From: Flectobacillus roseus
GTDB lineage: Bacteria > Bacteroidota > Bacteroidia > Cytophagales > Spirosomataceae
Assembly: GCF_030056665.1 (NCBI RefSeq)
Contig: NZ_JASHIG010000018.1
Direction: 5' to 3' (one strand)
DNA length: 64,000 nt
Below the pieces are notes generated by a model. It worked only from the letters and a program-made list of their open reading frames with translations, ran no database searches and was not told the origin of the DNA. Shown piece after piece: positions 8,750 through 17,559 of this stretch. How positions within the stretch are numbered: the first letter of the stretch is position 1; every line of letters starts with the position of its first letter. A program made the position numbers and the translations under genes.

Positions 8750-9245
8750 TTGGAATATGTATGTTTAATCGGGTTGAAGTTTTGACGACTCAAAATAAAT
8801 AAAATTCTCTTATTTAGAATTAGTACAAATATAAATTAGAATATTTGTTTAATCACAATACCAATTCTCAATTTTATATAATATCTAGTTGGCAAGAAGG
8901 TTTAAAAACTTCTGCTTTGACCTTAGAAAAGAGAAAAAGTCAAATGCTACAGTGATATTTTTGAAAAATATTATGTTCGAAACGTCTCAACTATACAATA
9001 TAATAAGGCTGAAAACGGCATAAAATTAGGATAATTTTAATAGACCGAGTGACCCTCTTATTGAATTTCCTGCTAATAGGCTGATTTATTCGACCGAATG
9101 CTATCTTGACTGTATGAAATCGTATATGAGTGGTACAAAAAGTAGGTGCTAAAACGATTCTATCTCCGTAAAACAGGGCAAGTTATCAAGCTCTTTTTGA
9201 TTAACTTGTTAGACCATATCTGTTTAAAGTAAAACCTCTTTTTCT
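8750..9245. other. Intergenic region between divergent ankyrin operon and second apbE
   Basis: About 500 AT-rich bases with no convincing gene. On the minus strand TATATTTG (8826-8833) fits the -7 promoter word, but no good -33 box is at the expected distance. An imperfect hairpin (GCAAGAAGGTTT / AAAACTTCTGC) lies at 8892-8915. It should contain the promoters of both divergent units. Confidence 0.5.
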
Positions 9246-10247
9246 GTGAAAACCCTCAAAACGCTTTCTTTAATTCCTTTTTTCTTACTAATTCTACAGT
9301 TTTCAAGGGCTCAGAACCCTCGCAAATGGACTTTTACACAACCCAAGATGGGGTCGCCATTTTCTATTATTGTATATAGCAACGATTCTTTGAAGGTTTC
9401 TAGTGCAACTGCCAGAGCCTATAAGTTAGTTGATTCTCTTAATCAAGTTTACAATGATTATGATGCTCAAAGTGAGCTAAGTATCCTATCTAAGAAAGGA
9501 CAAAGTGCAGGCGTATCCGATGCTTTGTGGGATCTTTTAAAGCAATCACAAGTCGCATATCAAAAAAGTAGTGGTGCGTTTGACATTACGATAGGACCGC
9601 TAGTCAAGCTTTGGAGAAAAGCTAGAAAAGAAAAACAGTTACCTGCTGATTCGGTACTTCGTAAAGCCCAAGTAAGCGTAGGGTTTCAGTGGGTACAGAT
9701 GAACGAAAAGACACACGCGGTTAAGCTTAACAAAAGCGCTATGCAACTAGACTTAGGAGGAATAGCCAAAGGATATATAGCTCAAAAGGTAGTAGACTTT
9801 TTGGCAAAGGAGGGTTTGGGTGCTTCATTGGTCGATGCGGGGGGCGATTTAGCCATGGGACAAGTACCACCAAGTAAAAAAGCTTGGAGTGTTGGTGTCA
9901 ATATCCCTTCCTCTGAAGAGTTATTACCTCGATATCTATTGCTTCAAAATGCTGCTGTGGCCACATCGGGAGATATGTATCAATTTGTTGAGATAGATGG
10001 AAAGCATTATTCGCACATCGTGAATCCCAAAACAGGCTTAGGACTTTCGCATCAACGCAATGTTACCGTTATTGCTCCCGACGGCGCCACTGCTGATTGG
10101 CTTGCTACAGCCTGTAGTGTATTACCTGTAAAAAAAGCCTTGAAACTTTGTGATAGTTTTCCCAACACAGGATTACTCATTGCAGAGAAAAAAGGTACAA
10201 TGCTTTTCAAATGGCAAAATAGCTATTTTGAGAAAATGATGGAGTAG
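9246..10247 (+). CDS. FAD:protein FMN transferase, ApbE family (copy 2)
   Basis: Second ApbE flavin transferase, 333 residues, with an N-terminal signal peptide ending near FSRAQ (residue 23). All expected motifs are canonical: DLGGIAKGY (169-177), VDAGGDLAMG (196-205), HIVNPKTG (257-264) and TADWLAT with Asp284. On that basis it is probably the main active flavin transferase of the locus. The start is GTG; no ATG lies in frame just upstream. It is transcribed away from the ankyrin-DUF2271-reductase operon. The second copy at 3221-4210 lies on the other side of the operon. Confidence 0.93.
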   Translation: MKTLKTLSLIPFFLLILQFSRAQNPRKWTFTQPKMGSPFSIIVYSNDSLKVSSATARAYKLVDSLNQVYNDYDAQSELSILSKKGQSAGVSDALWDLLKQSQVAYQKSSGAFDITIGPLVKLWRKARKEKQLPADSVLRKAQVSVGFQWVQMNEKTHAVKLNKSAMQLDLGGIAKGYIAQKVVDFLAKEGLGASLVDAGGDLAMGQVPPSKKAWSVGVNIPSSEELLPRYLLLQNAAVATSGDMYQFVEIDGKHYSHIVNPKTGLGLSHQRNVTVIAPDGATADWLATACSVLPVKKALKLCDSFPNTGLLIAEKKGTMLFKWQNSYFEKMME

Positions 10248-10255
10248 GAACAAAG

Positions 10256-10313
10256 TGGCATAGGCACAAAGGCACAAAGTGTGAAACAGTAGAGACGTAA
10301 TGCTTGCGTCTAC
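10256..10313. repeat. Dispersed repeats: family V (GGCACAAAGGCACAAAG) and TAGAGACG hairpin
   Basis: The family V word occurs as GGCACAAAGGCACAAAGTG and is followed at 10289-10313 by GTAGAGACG...GCGTCTAC, a short inverted repeat. Related family V copies are at 11448-11480, 42290-42320, 53321-53350 with 53617-53652, and 57925-57957. TAGAGACG hairpins recur at 37619, 57979, 62515 and 63560. Together these fill most of the 10248-10494 gap. Confidence 0.6.
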
Positions 10314-10494
10314 ATTAGAATAAAATTTTGAAATCACTCAACCACTAAATCACTCAACCACTCAATAACCACAGACATACTGTGAGGGTCTGTTGGGTAG
10401 GTGCCGAAATAGAAGGAGTATTTTAGTAAAGTATGTTTCTATATATGTTATAGTTATCTCAATTTAATATTGAATATCAACCTTGTAATTTTCT

Positions 10495-11439
10495 ATGAAA
10501 AAAACTCTTTTGACCTTGAGCTTATTAACAGCGATTTTTGATGCTTCTAAAGCTCAAAACTTTCAATCCTATGAAAAAACAATTCCTAATACTACTGTCA
10601 AATTTAAAATGGTAGCGATTCCAGCGGGAGAGCTATCCTTAGGTAGTCCTGAAAGTGAATCGGGACATGAGCCAGACGAATCACCACAAGTGAAGGTAAA
10701 ACTTTCAGCTTTTTGGATGGGTGCCACGGAAGTTACCTACGACGAATATCAACTGTTTTTTGAGGAGGAACGTGACCCTGAGCCAAAGCCCGATGCTATT
10801 ACCCGTCCTAGTCCACCGTATATAGATTTTACTTTGGGCATGGGTAAAGTAGGAGGTTTTCCTGCTAATTCAATGCAGCAGTATGCAGCTTTGATGTATT
10901 GCAAATGGCTTTATCATAAAACAGGAATTTTTTATCGTTTGCCTACCGAAGCCGAATGGGAATATGCTTGTCGTGCAGGGAGTAAAACTCGTTTCTTTTT
11001 TGGAGAAAGTGAAAAAGATCTTGCTCAATATGCTTGGTATGGTGCCAACGCCGACGGACATTATCATCGAGTAGGTGAAAAAAAGCCAAATCCTTGGGGA
11101 TTATATGATATGTTGGGCAACGTAGCCGAATGGACAATGGACCAATACGATGAAGGATTTTATCAAAAACTGAGTGCAGGACAAGAAAATCCTTACTCTG
11201 AAAAGTTAAAGCGCTATCCGAGTACAGTGCGAGGAGGCAATTATAAAGATGAAGCGAAAGAATTGCGCAGTGCTAATCGCTTGAAATCCGACCCTATCTG
11301 GAATCGTCGTGACCCACAAGTACCCAAAAGTAAATGGTGGAATGCCGATGCGCCTTTTGTAGGATTCCGAATTGTACAACCTTTACAACAACCTTCGGCA
11401 GAAGAAGTCGAAGCTTTTTTTGCAAAAGTATTAAAGTAG
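10495..11439 (+). CDS. SUMF1/formylglycine-generating-enzyme-family secreted protein
   Basis: A 314-residue protein with a signal peptide (cleavage near SKAQ, residue 21) and a single SUMF1-type domain. Markers are the entry motif MVAIPAGELSLGS, RLPTEAEWEYACRAG at ~148-162, LGNVAEWTMD at ~200, VRGGNY and the final VGFRIV. Members either activate sulfatases by converting Cys to formylglycine or are structural relatives of unknown role. The active-site cysteines of true FGE are not evident, and no sulfatase lies in the window. The most likely partner is the Gfo/Idh/MocA protein downstream, same strand, 212 bases away. Confidence 0.87.
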   Translation: MKKTLLTLSLLTAIFDASKAQNFQSYEKTIPNTTVKFKMVAIPAGELSLGSPESESGHEPDESPQVKVKLSAFWMGATEVTYDEYQLFFEEERDPEPKPDAITRPSPPYIDFTLGMGKVGGFPANSMQQYAALMYCKWLYHKTGIFYRLPTEAEWEYACRAGSKTRFFFGESEKDLAQYAWYGANADGHYHRVGEKKPNPWGLYDMLGNVAEWTMDQYDEGFYQKLSAGQENPYSEKLKRYPSTVRGGNYKDEAKELRSANRLKSDPIWNRRDPQVPKSKWWNADAPFVGFRIVQPLQQPSAEEVEAFFAKVLK

Positions 11440-11447
11440 GTTGTAAG

Positions 11448-11480
11448 TGAACAGGAGCAAAGGCACAAAGTGTTAAGGCA
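11448..11480. repeat. Family V repeat (GGCACAAAG), single arm
   Basis: GTGAACAGGAGCAAAGGCAC followed by AAAGTGTTAAGGCAA matches the family V words at 53321-53350 and 42290-42320. It starts eight bases after the SUMF1 gene stop. Confidence 0.55.
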
Positions 11481-11508
11481 AGTTGCTCTTACCGAAAGCT
11501 CTAAAATT

Positions 11509-11615
11509 ATTGCGGATTAGGGATATCGGATTTCGGAGATATGAAAAACGTATTTGTTTTTTGTAAAAAGTAGCGAAAACTTCCTCAATCCCAAATCCAA
11601 CATCCGAAATCCAAT
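11509..11615. repeat. Dispersed inverted repeat, family I, copy 3
   Basis: Left arm 11509-11537 (ATTGCGGATTAGGGATATCG then GATTTCGGA) and right arm 11583-11615 (CCTCAATCCCAAATCC, AACATCCGAAATCCAAT) pair imperfectly across ~45 bases. It lies between the SUMF1 and Gfo/Idh/MocA genes. Confidence 0.7.
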
Positions 11616-11651
11616 ATTAAAATACCTCACATTTTCTAACTAATTCTAACT

Positions 11652-12965
11652 ATGAGTCAAACTAGACGCGATTTTGTTAAAAGCACATCGCTAATTACTG
11701 GAAGTTTAATTGCAGCTCCGTTTTTGTCGGAAGCGAGTATGTTTAATAGTCTTGTCGACGATACTATCAAGGTTGCTTTGATAGGTTGCGGCGGACGTGG
11801 TACAGGTGCTGCTATTCAGGCATTGAGTACCAAGCAAAATGTGAAATTGGTTGCTATGGCAGATGCCTTCCAAGACCGTTTAGACAATTGCTATAAAGAA
11901 ATTACAGGTGATGATTTTGAGAACTTGAAATCAAAAATTGATGTCCCTGCCGACAGACGTTTTGTGGGATTTGATGCTTATCTCAAAGCAATTCCTTTGG
12001 CAGATGTGGTTATCTTGACTACGCCTCCAGGCTTTCGCCCTTTACATTTTGAAGCAGCAGTGAACGCAGGTAAACATATTTTTATGGAAAAACCTGTTGC
12101 CACAGACCCTGCTGGTGTACAACGAGTACTTGCGGCTGCCGAAAAAGCAAAAGCGAAAAAGCTGAATGTCGTAGTAGGTTTACAACGTCACTATCAAACT
12201 TCTTATCGTGAACTTATGAAGCGCCTTCAAGACGGTATGGTGGGAGATATTGTATCTGCTTCGGCTTGGTGGAATAATGATGGCGTGTGGGTAAATCCAA
12301 GAAAGGCTGGTCAAACCGAAATGGAATATCAAATGCGTAACTGGTATTATTTTAACTGGTTATGCGGCGATCATATCACTGAGCAACATATTCATAATAT
12401 AGATGTAATCAACTGGGCTAAAAACTCTTATCCTGTCAAAGCTAGAGGAACGGGCGGTCGTGAGGTAAGAAAAGGAAAAGATTATGGCGAAATTTTTGAC
12501 CACCATATCGTTGAGTTTGAATATGCCGATGGGACGATTCTCAACTCTCAATGTCGCCATATCAAGGGAACTTGGGCAAAAGTCGATGAATTAGTAGTGG
12601 GCACAAAAGGTAAAATTATGTTTGATGCAGGACATATTACCGACTACAAAGGAAATACCTTGTTTAAACATAATGGTAGCAAAGACCCTAACCCGTACCA
12701 AGTAGAACATGACGAATTGTTTGAGGCAATCGCCAAAGGGCAATATAAGTTTGCTGATGCCGAAAACGGAGCCAAATCAACCATGACCTCTATCTTAGGA
12801 AGAATGGCTACTTATTCTGGTCAGGTAATAACTTGGGATAAAGCCATTAATTCAGGCTTAGACCTTGCGCCAAAAACATTTGCTTGGGATGCAGATATGC
12901 CACTCAAACCAGATGCAAATGGTTTGTATCCAGTAGCAGTACCTGGCAAAACGAAATTTGTGTAG
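11652..12965 (+). CDS. Gfo/Idh/MocA-family oxidoreductase with Tat signal
   Basis: A 437-residue NAD(P)-dependent sugar or inositol-type dehydrogenase. A twin-arginine signal (TRRDFVK, residues 4-10, then a hydrophobic stretch to ~28) predicts export of the folded cofactor-bound enzyme. The Rossmann loop reads GCGGRGTG (45-52) and the family motif EKPVA starts at residue 146. The C-terminal alpha/beta domain carries DHIVEFEYADGT. Such exported members are common in Bacteroidota carbohydrate loci; the substrate cannot be told from sequence. It follows the SUMF1-like gene on the same strand. Confidence 0.93.
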   Translation: MSQTRRDFVKSTSLITGSLIAAPFLSEASMFNSLVDDTIKVALIGCGGRGTGAAIQALSTKQNVKLVAMADAFQDRLDNCYKEITGDDFENLKSKIDVPADRRFVGFDAYLKAIPLADVVILTTPPGFRPLHFEAAVNAGKHIFMEKPVATDPAGVQRVLAAAEKAKAKKLNVVVGLQRHYQTSYRELMKRLQDGMVGDIVSASAWWNNDGVWVNPRKAGQTEMEYQMRNWYYFNWLCGDHITEQHIHNIDVINWAKNSYPVKARGTGGREVRKGKDYGEIFDHHIVEFEYADGTILNSQCRHIKGTWAKVDELVVGTKGKIMFDAGHITDYKGNTLFKHNGSKDPNPYQVEHDELFEAIAKGQYKFADAENGAKSTMTSILGRMATYSGQVITWDKAINSGLDLAPKTFAWDADMPLKPDANGLYPVAVPGKTKFV

Positions 12966-12982
12966 TTTGTAGCATTGAGCCA

Positions 12983-13011
12983 TTAGCTTTCGGATTTTTG
13001 TCGAAAGCTAA
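12983..13011 (+). terminator. Hairpin after the Gfo/Idh/MocA gene (family VI repeat, copy 2)
   Basis: Perfect 10-bp stem TTAGCTTTCG / CGAAAGCTAA (12983-12992, 13002-13011), then CTCTAGGCTAAGGCTT, words shared with the family VI repeats. There is no clean T-run, so terminator activity is uncertain. Confidence 0.5.
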
Positions 13012-13068
13012 CAGCTCTAGGCTAAGGCTTATACTGTTTAGTCATCATTTAATCTACTCAGCTACCCT

Positions 13069-13617
13069 ATGAAGTCAAAAATATTTATGCTCTCGATATT
13101 GCTAACTTACAGTCTCATGGTAAGGTCGCAAAGTAATAACCCTTTCAAGCTAGACTTATTAGTTGGTATAGCAAAATCATCCTCGTCTTTTGGAGGAGGT
13201 ATTTCTGTTGAACCTAAATATTGCTTTAATGATAAGGTATCTGTAGGACTTAAATTTGAATCAGCTAATGCGTATGGTAGTATTTCTTCAACAGGACCTA
13301 TTGTTTCTGGTCCCATAAATAGCGTATCTTCTTATTTAGTTACGTCCGAATATTGTATTGGAAATTATGGGAGACAAAAACGAACTCGACCTTTTTTCGG
13401 CGTAGGCTTTGGTATTTACAATGCAATTTTTGAGGCTGAAAATGCTAAACGTAGGTATGACAAAATGGGAGCCTCTCTAAGGGGAGGAGTTGATATTAAA
13501 CACTTAAGATTATCAGTGGAACAAAACTTCATTTTGTCTTCTTCTCAATATGAACTTAATTTTCTTACACTTAGGCTTGGACTCACAATTGGACGTAATA
13601 AAAATTCAATCCCTTAA
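13069..13617 (+). CDS. Small outer-membrane beta-barrel-like protein
   Basis: A 182-residue exported protein of unknown function. The N-terminus MKSKIFMLSILLTYSLMVRS is a signal peptide. The remainder alternates hydrophobic and polar residues with many Gly/Ser/aromatic positions (SSSFGGGISVEPKYCF, RLGLTIG at the end), as in small eight-stranded outer-membrane barrels. It stands alone between two unrelated genes on the same strand. I recognise no specific family. Confidence 0.75.
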   Translation: MKSKIFMLSILLTYSLMVRSQSNNPFKLDLLVGIAKSSSSFGGGISVEPKYCFNDKVSVGLKFESANAYGSISSTGPIVSGPINSVSSYLVTSEYCIGNYGRQKRTRPFFGVGFGIYNAIFEAENAKRRYDKMGASLRGGVDIKHLRLSVEQNFILSSSQYELNFLTLRLGLTIGRNKNSIP

Positions 13618-13895
13618 TAGTCCATCATGTAAGTTCTTTTGTTTTTACGTATTGTTTTTTGCTATTAAAATAACAGTGAAAGAAAATCATAGAAAGAGCT
13701 CAATCGCTGATTTTCTCGTTAGTAAAGAATGAATTATTGTTAAATTTTTGGCAATGCCAGCGAAGTTTAGTAACATAGTATCCTCAGAGATAAAATTGAA
13801 TCTTATGTTACATTATCGGTACTTTGTAGAATTTACAATACAGCTTTTGTAATCTTAAGATTCGTATTACAATCTAATTAAATTACAACAAACGT

Positions 13896-14606
13896 ATGCA
13901 AAACAATCAGTATTCACCTTATTATTCACAAGAGGCTGTTCAGGCCGAACAGGCTCGTTATATGACCAAAGTATTTGGTTGGATGTCTTTGGCTCTCATT
14001 GTTACAGCAGCGGTTTCATTTGGTGTAGCGAGTACACCTCAAATCGTTGAAATTATTTTTAGTAGTAAGTTTACCTTTTATGGATTGATGATAGCTGAAG
14101 TTGGGGTAGTGTGGTGGTTATCGTCGCGAGTGGCAACTATGTCGGCTACTTCTGCTACGGTGTGGTTTTTTCTGTATTCGATTTTGAATGGATTAACACT
14201 ATCGGTAATTTTCTTTGTATTCACTGCCGATTCGATTGTATATGTATTTGGTATTGCAGCCTCCATGTTTATGGCAATGGCGGCTTATGGATATTATACC
14301 AAAAAGGATTTGACCTCATGGGGTAGTCTTTTGATGATGGGTTTGATAGGTTTGATTATTGCGGGGGTGGTCAACATTTTCTTGCGTAGCGATATGTTTG
14401 GTATGGTAGTTAGTTCTATTGGTGTATTGATTTTTGTAGGCTTAACAGCTTATGATACTCAAAAAATCAAAGAAATGAATATCATCGGCAACGAAGGTAC
14501 AGACGAAGATCATAAAGAAGCAATCATGGGGGCATTGACCTTATATCTAGACTTTATCAACTTATTCTTATATCTACTTCGTTTACTCGGAAATAGAAGA
14601 GATTAA
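13896..14606 (+). CDS. Bax inhibitor-1/YccA family membrane protein
   Basis: A 236-residue integral inner-membrane protein with about seven hydrophobic helices after a short polar N-terminus. Family features are the N-terminal MTKVFGWMSLALIVTA, the middle AAYGYYTKKDLTSWG and the C-terminal FVGLTAYDTQKIKEM followed by ALTLYLDFINLFLYLLRLLG. Bacterial members act as pH-sensitive calcium leak channels or modulate FtsH quality control; which applies here is not known. Single gene, followed by a good terminator. Confidence 0.95.
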   Translation: MQNNQYSPYYSQEAVQAEQARYMTKVFGWMSLALIVTAAVSFGVASTPQIVEIIFSSKFTFYGLMIAEVGVVWWLSSRVATMSATSATVWFFLYSILNGLTLSVIFFVFTADSIVYVFGIAASMFMAMAAYGYYTKKDLTSWGSLLMMGLIGLIIAGVVNIFLRSDMFGMVVSSIGVLIFVGLTAYDTQKIKEMNIIGNEGTDEDHKEAIMGALTLYLDFINLFLYLLRLLGNRRD

Positions 14607-14625
14607 TACAAAAGCATTTTTCTTG

Positions 14626-14657
14626 AAACTCCTCATCTAAACTTAGGTGAGGAGTTT
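14626..14657 (+). terminator. Intrinsic terminator after the Bax-inhibitor-1 gene
   Basis: Stem AAACTCCTCA (14626-14635) / TGAGGAGTTT (14648-14657), with further pairing CTAA/TTAG in the loop, followed by TATTTTTG. Confidence 0.8.
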
Positions 14658-14742
14658 TATTTTTGAAGAAAAGTACAGAAGTGTAATTGACTTATTCATA
14701 AAAATATGCTCAAACACTTATTGGTTTAATCACAAACTGCTC

Positions 14743-16131
14743 ATGAAGATTTTCAGAAATATTATTTTAGGTTTCTTGGCGCTTATTGTAATAGCCGCTA
14801 TCGGGACTTTTACGACAGTAGACAGAACAGAATTGCACCAGACCGAGTTTTATGCTCAAACGCAAAACTGGCTGGCTAACTATATACCCGATACTGATCC
14901 CCAATATGATTCGGTATATGTAGGTTGGGCGAAGGTAAACCTAACACCTGCACAGCCATTGGCTACAGCAGGATATGGCAATCGTGACGGCAAACCCTAT
15001 CAGAGCGTGCATGATTCGATTTATGTACGAGCTATGGTATTTGATAATGGTCGTAAGTTTGCGATGGTTTCTTGTGATTTACTGATTATTCCGCCAGAGG
15101 TACGTTTGAGTCTACAAGATAAACTCGGTAAAATCGGCTTTTCATGGGAGCACGTGTTTATAGGTGCTACACACACGCACAATAGCATAGGCGCATGGGG
15201 TAAAAATGCCATTGGAGAACTTTTTGCTGGAAAATATCACCCCGAAGTGGTGGAGGATATCGCTAACAAAATTGTCAAGGCCATCCAATTAGCGGATGCA
15301 AATACTACTGCTGCCGAAATAGGTTATGGTCAAATAGATACCCCAGAGCTAGTTTTCAATAGATTAGTTCATGAAAAAGGTACGGTGGATCCGACTTTGC
15401 GTTTATTGAAAATTCACAAAGACAATGGTCAAAATGCTCTGATTTGTGTGTATTCGGCACATGCTACCACGCTCAATGCTGATAAGATGGTTTTGTCAAG
15501 AGATTATCCTGGGGTCTTGGTAGATAAACTTGAAAAAGACCAAGCCGATTTTGCCATGTTTATGGCTGGCTCTGTTGGCAGTACTGGTCCAATAGGAGAG
15601 GAGATGAAAGATGATTATGCTCAACTCAATCGCGTGGCTGAAGGTCTTTATCAAAAAATAGCCAAAATTAATCCACAAATTAAAACAGCGCTTGTGGATA
15701 ATCTTCATGCCTCAGTAATTCCGCTGTCGATGCGTGACCCGCAGGTGCGAGTGTCGCAAGACCTACGTTTTCGTCCTTGGGTATTTCAAACATTTTTTGG
15801 AGAATACCCAGCCGAAATGAAAGTATTTCAGTTAGGTAATACCATTTTTATAGGCACACCTTGTGATTACAGTGGCGAATTAATGCCAGATGTACTCAAA
15901 ACCGCTCAGAATCAACATCTAAATCTTATTGTAACTAGTTTTGATGGAAGTTATGTTGGATATATCACAGAAGATAGTCGTTATGATTTGAATAGTTATG
16001 AGACTCGTGTGATGAATTGGTACGGTCCACAGAACGGACAATATTTTCAAGAAATTATCAACAGTATTTTGACCAAAAATGCCCCTGTAGTCAAACAACC
16101 AGATGCTTTACAAAATCAAACGGAAGAATAG
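14743..16131 (+). CDS. Neutral/alkaline ceramidase N-terminal domain protein, membrane-anchored
   Basis: A 462-residue protein with one N-terminal membrane segment (NIILGFLALIVIAAIGTF), then a domain like the N-terminal half of neutral ceramidases. Markers are VGWAKVNLTPAQPLATAGYG, the metal-type motif GATHTHNSIGAWG, and YSAHATTLN. Such domains hydrolyse amide bonds in ceramides or related lipids, but many bacterial members are uncharacterised. The frame is open back to 14647, but that ATG lies inside the preceding terminator. The ATG at 14743 gives a clean membrane anchor and is preferred. Last gene before the complex I operon. Confidence 0.87.
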   Translation: MKIFRNIILGFLALIVIAAIGTFTTVDRTELHQTEFYAQTQNWLANYIPDTDPQYDSVYVGWAKVNLTPAQPLATAGYGNRDGKPYQSVHDSIYVRAMVFDNGRKFAMVSCDLLIIPPEVRLSLQDKLGKIGFSWEHVFIGATHTHNSIGAWGKNAIGELFAGKYHPEVVEDIANKIVKAIQLADANTTAAEIGYGQIDTPELVFNRLVHEKGTVDPTLRLLKIHKDNGQNALICVYSAHATTLNADKMVLSRDYPGVLVDKLEKDQADFAMFMAGSVGSTGPIGEEMKDDYAQLNRVAEGLYQKIAKINPQIKTALVDNLHASVIPLSMRDPQVRVSQDLRFRPWVFQTFFGEYPAEMKVFQLGNTIFIGTPCDYSGELMPDVLKTAQNQHLNLIVTSFDGSYVGYITEDSRYDLNSYETRVMNWYGPQNGQYFQEIINSILTKNAPVVKQPDALQNQTEE

Positions 16132-16490
16132 GCTTCGGATTCTAATATTTTGGGAAAGAAAGGCAGATATTAATTCAATGTAAACAAAAGTAGTTGTCTA
16201 ATTTAGAATAATTCTGAATTAGCAAAAATCCTGAAAAACATCTAAGTAATCATGCTCAAGCATAATAATTCCGTAGCTTTTTCAGGTAAAAAAAACACTT
16301 CATGTAAATTTTTATCAGTAAATTGCGACTTGATTTCTGAAATTGTTGCTAGGCGACCATCTAAAAGGTGTGATAGCAAAATCAATCTAGCAGCGAGCAA
16401 AACACAAGTCTCTCATTCAGAATATTTTGACTAAAAGCACCGAGAGAGAAGAGCCGTTGTAGGCAAATTTCAAAACTTAAAGACAAAGAA
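16132..16490. other. Intergenic region upstream of the complex I operon
   Basis: No convincing gene. It contains a near-perfect palindrome CTAATTTAGAAT/ATTCTGAATTAG (16198-16222). A 60-codon frame at 16252-16434 has no recognisable features, and I do not call it. The nuo promoter should be here, but no TTTG...TAnnTTTG pair of correct spacing is visible. Confidence 0.45.
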
Positions 16491-16859
16491 ATGAACTATC
16501 AACCATCAGACTACCTTCCGATTATTGTCCAAATAGGGGCAGCACTTGCATTCATCGTATTGACAATGGTGGCTACTCACTGGTTAGGGCCAAAAAGACA
16601 TAGTAAAGCCAAAGATGATGTTTTTGAATGTGGTATCGAGTCAGTTGGAAACGCTCGTACGCCAATTTCTGTAAAATACTTCTTGGTAGCTATTCTATTT
16701 GTACTTTTCGACGTGGAAATTATCTTCATGTATCCATGGGCTGTAAATTTCAAAACATTAGGATGGGACGGCTTCTTGGAAATGGTAGTTTTCATGGGTC
16801 TTCTTTTAGCAGGCTTTATTTATGTATTGAAAAAAGGAGTGCTTGATTGGGAAAAATAA
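16491..16859 (+). CDS. nuoA: NADH-quinone oxidoreductase subunit A
   Basis: Membrane subunit of complex I, 122 residues with three transmembrane helices. The conserved loop between helices 1 and 2 reads FECGIESVGNARTPISVKYF and is followed by VALFVLFDVEIIF-like sequence (here AILFVLFDVEIIFMYPWA), which holds the acidic residue of the family. First gene of nuoABCDE-(PhyH)-FGHIJ. The ATG start gives the expected short N-terminus. Confidence 0.97.
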   Translation: MNYQPSDYLPIIVQIGAALAFIVLTMVATHWLGPKRHSKAKDDVFECGIESVGNARTPISVKYFLVAILFVLFDVEIIFMYPWAVNFKTLGWDGFLEMVVFMGLLLAGFIYVLKKGVLDWEK

Positions 16860-16946
16860 TTCTCGAAGCCTCTTTCTCTATAAAACCTTCTGCCTCAACA
16901 ACTAGTTAGGTAGGAAGACATCAAATATTATTAATTGAATAAGACA

Positions 16947-17495
16947 ATGAGTGATAGAATAATAAAGACAGTAGATGCCCCACAGGGACTAGAAGGTCAA
17001 GGATTCTTCGCTGGAAAACTAGACGACTTGGTTGGTTTGGCGAGAGCAAACTCCCTTTGGCCTTTACCATTCGCTACCTCATGTTGTGGTATCGAATTTA
17101 TGGCAACCATGGCTTCGCACTATGACTTAGCTCGTTTTGGTGCAGAACGTCTTTCTTTCTCAGCACGTCAAGCCGACGTTTTGATGGTAATGGGTACCAT
17201 TGCTAAAAAAATGGCTCCAGTTGTAAAACAAGTGTATCTTCAAATGGCCGAGCCTCGTTGGGTAATCGCAGTTGGAGCTTGTGCATCATCTGGCGGTGTG
17301 TTTGATACTTATTCTGTTTTACAAGGTATCGACCGTATTATCCCTGTCGATGTGTATGTGCCTGGATGCCCTCCTCGCCCAGAACAAATCCTAGATGGCT
17401 TTATGGAAATTCAGGAGCTAGCTAAATCAGAACAAAGAAGAAGAAGAGAATCTCCTGAATACAAGGCGTTATTGTCTTCTTATGGTATTGAATAG
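16947..17495 (+). CDS. nuoB: NADH-quinone oxidoreductase subunit B
   Basis: Peripheral-arm subunit carrying iron-sulfur cluster N2, which passes electrons to quinone. The 182-residue protein has the four cluster ligands Cys46, Cys47 (TSCCGIEFM), Cys112 (GACASSGG) and Cys141 (VPGCPPRPE). An in-frame TTG lies 12 bases upstream, but the ATG at 16947 gives the usual MSDR-type start and is preferred. It begins 87 bases after nuoA. Confidence 0.98.
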   Translation: MSDRIIKTVDAPQGLEGQGFFAGKLDDLVGLARANSLWPLPFATSCCGIEFMATMASHYDLARFGAERLSFSARQADVLMVMGTIAKKMAPVVKQVYLQMAEPRWVIAVGACASSGGVFDTYSVLQGIDRIIPVDVYVPGCPPRPEQILDGFMEIQELAKSEQRRRRESPEYKALLSSYGIE

Positions 17496-17559
17496 TTATA
17501 AAGCAAAATTTTATAACTAAATATCCCTTTTTCATTAGTCTATCATTTCAGCGTTTACA

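Noticed and set aside
10495..11439. Calling the SUMF1 protein a true formylglycine-generating enzyme
   Set aside because: The catalytic cysteines are not apparent and no sulfatase is present; kept as family level only.
16252..16434. 60-codon frame upstream of nuoA
   Set aside because: No signal, helix or family feature, poor composition and no start context; treated as chance.
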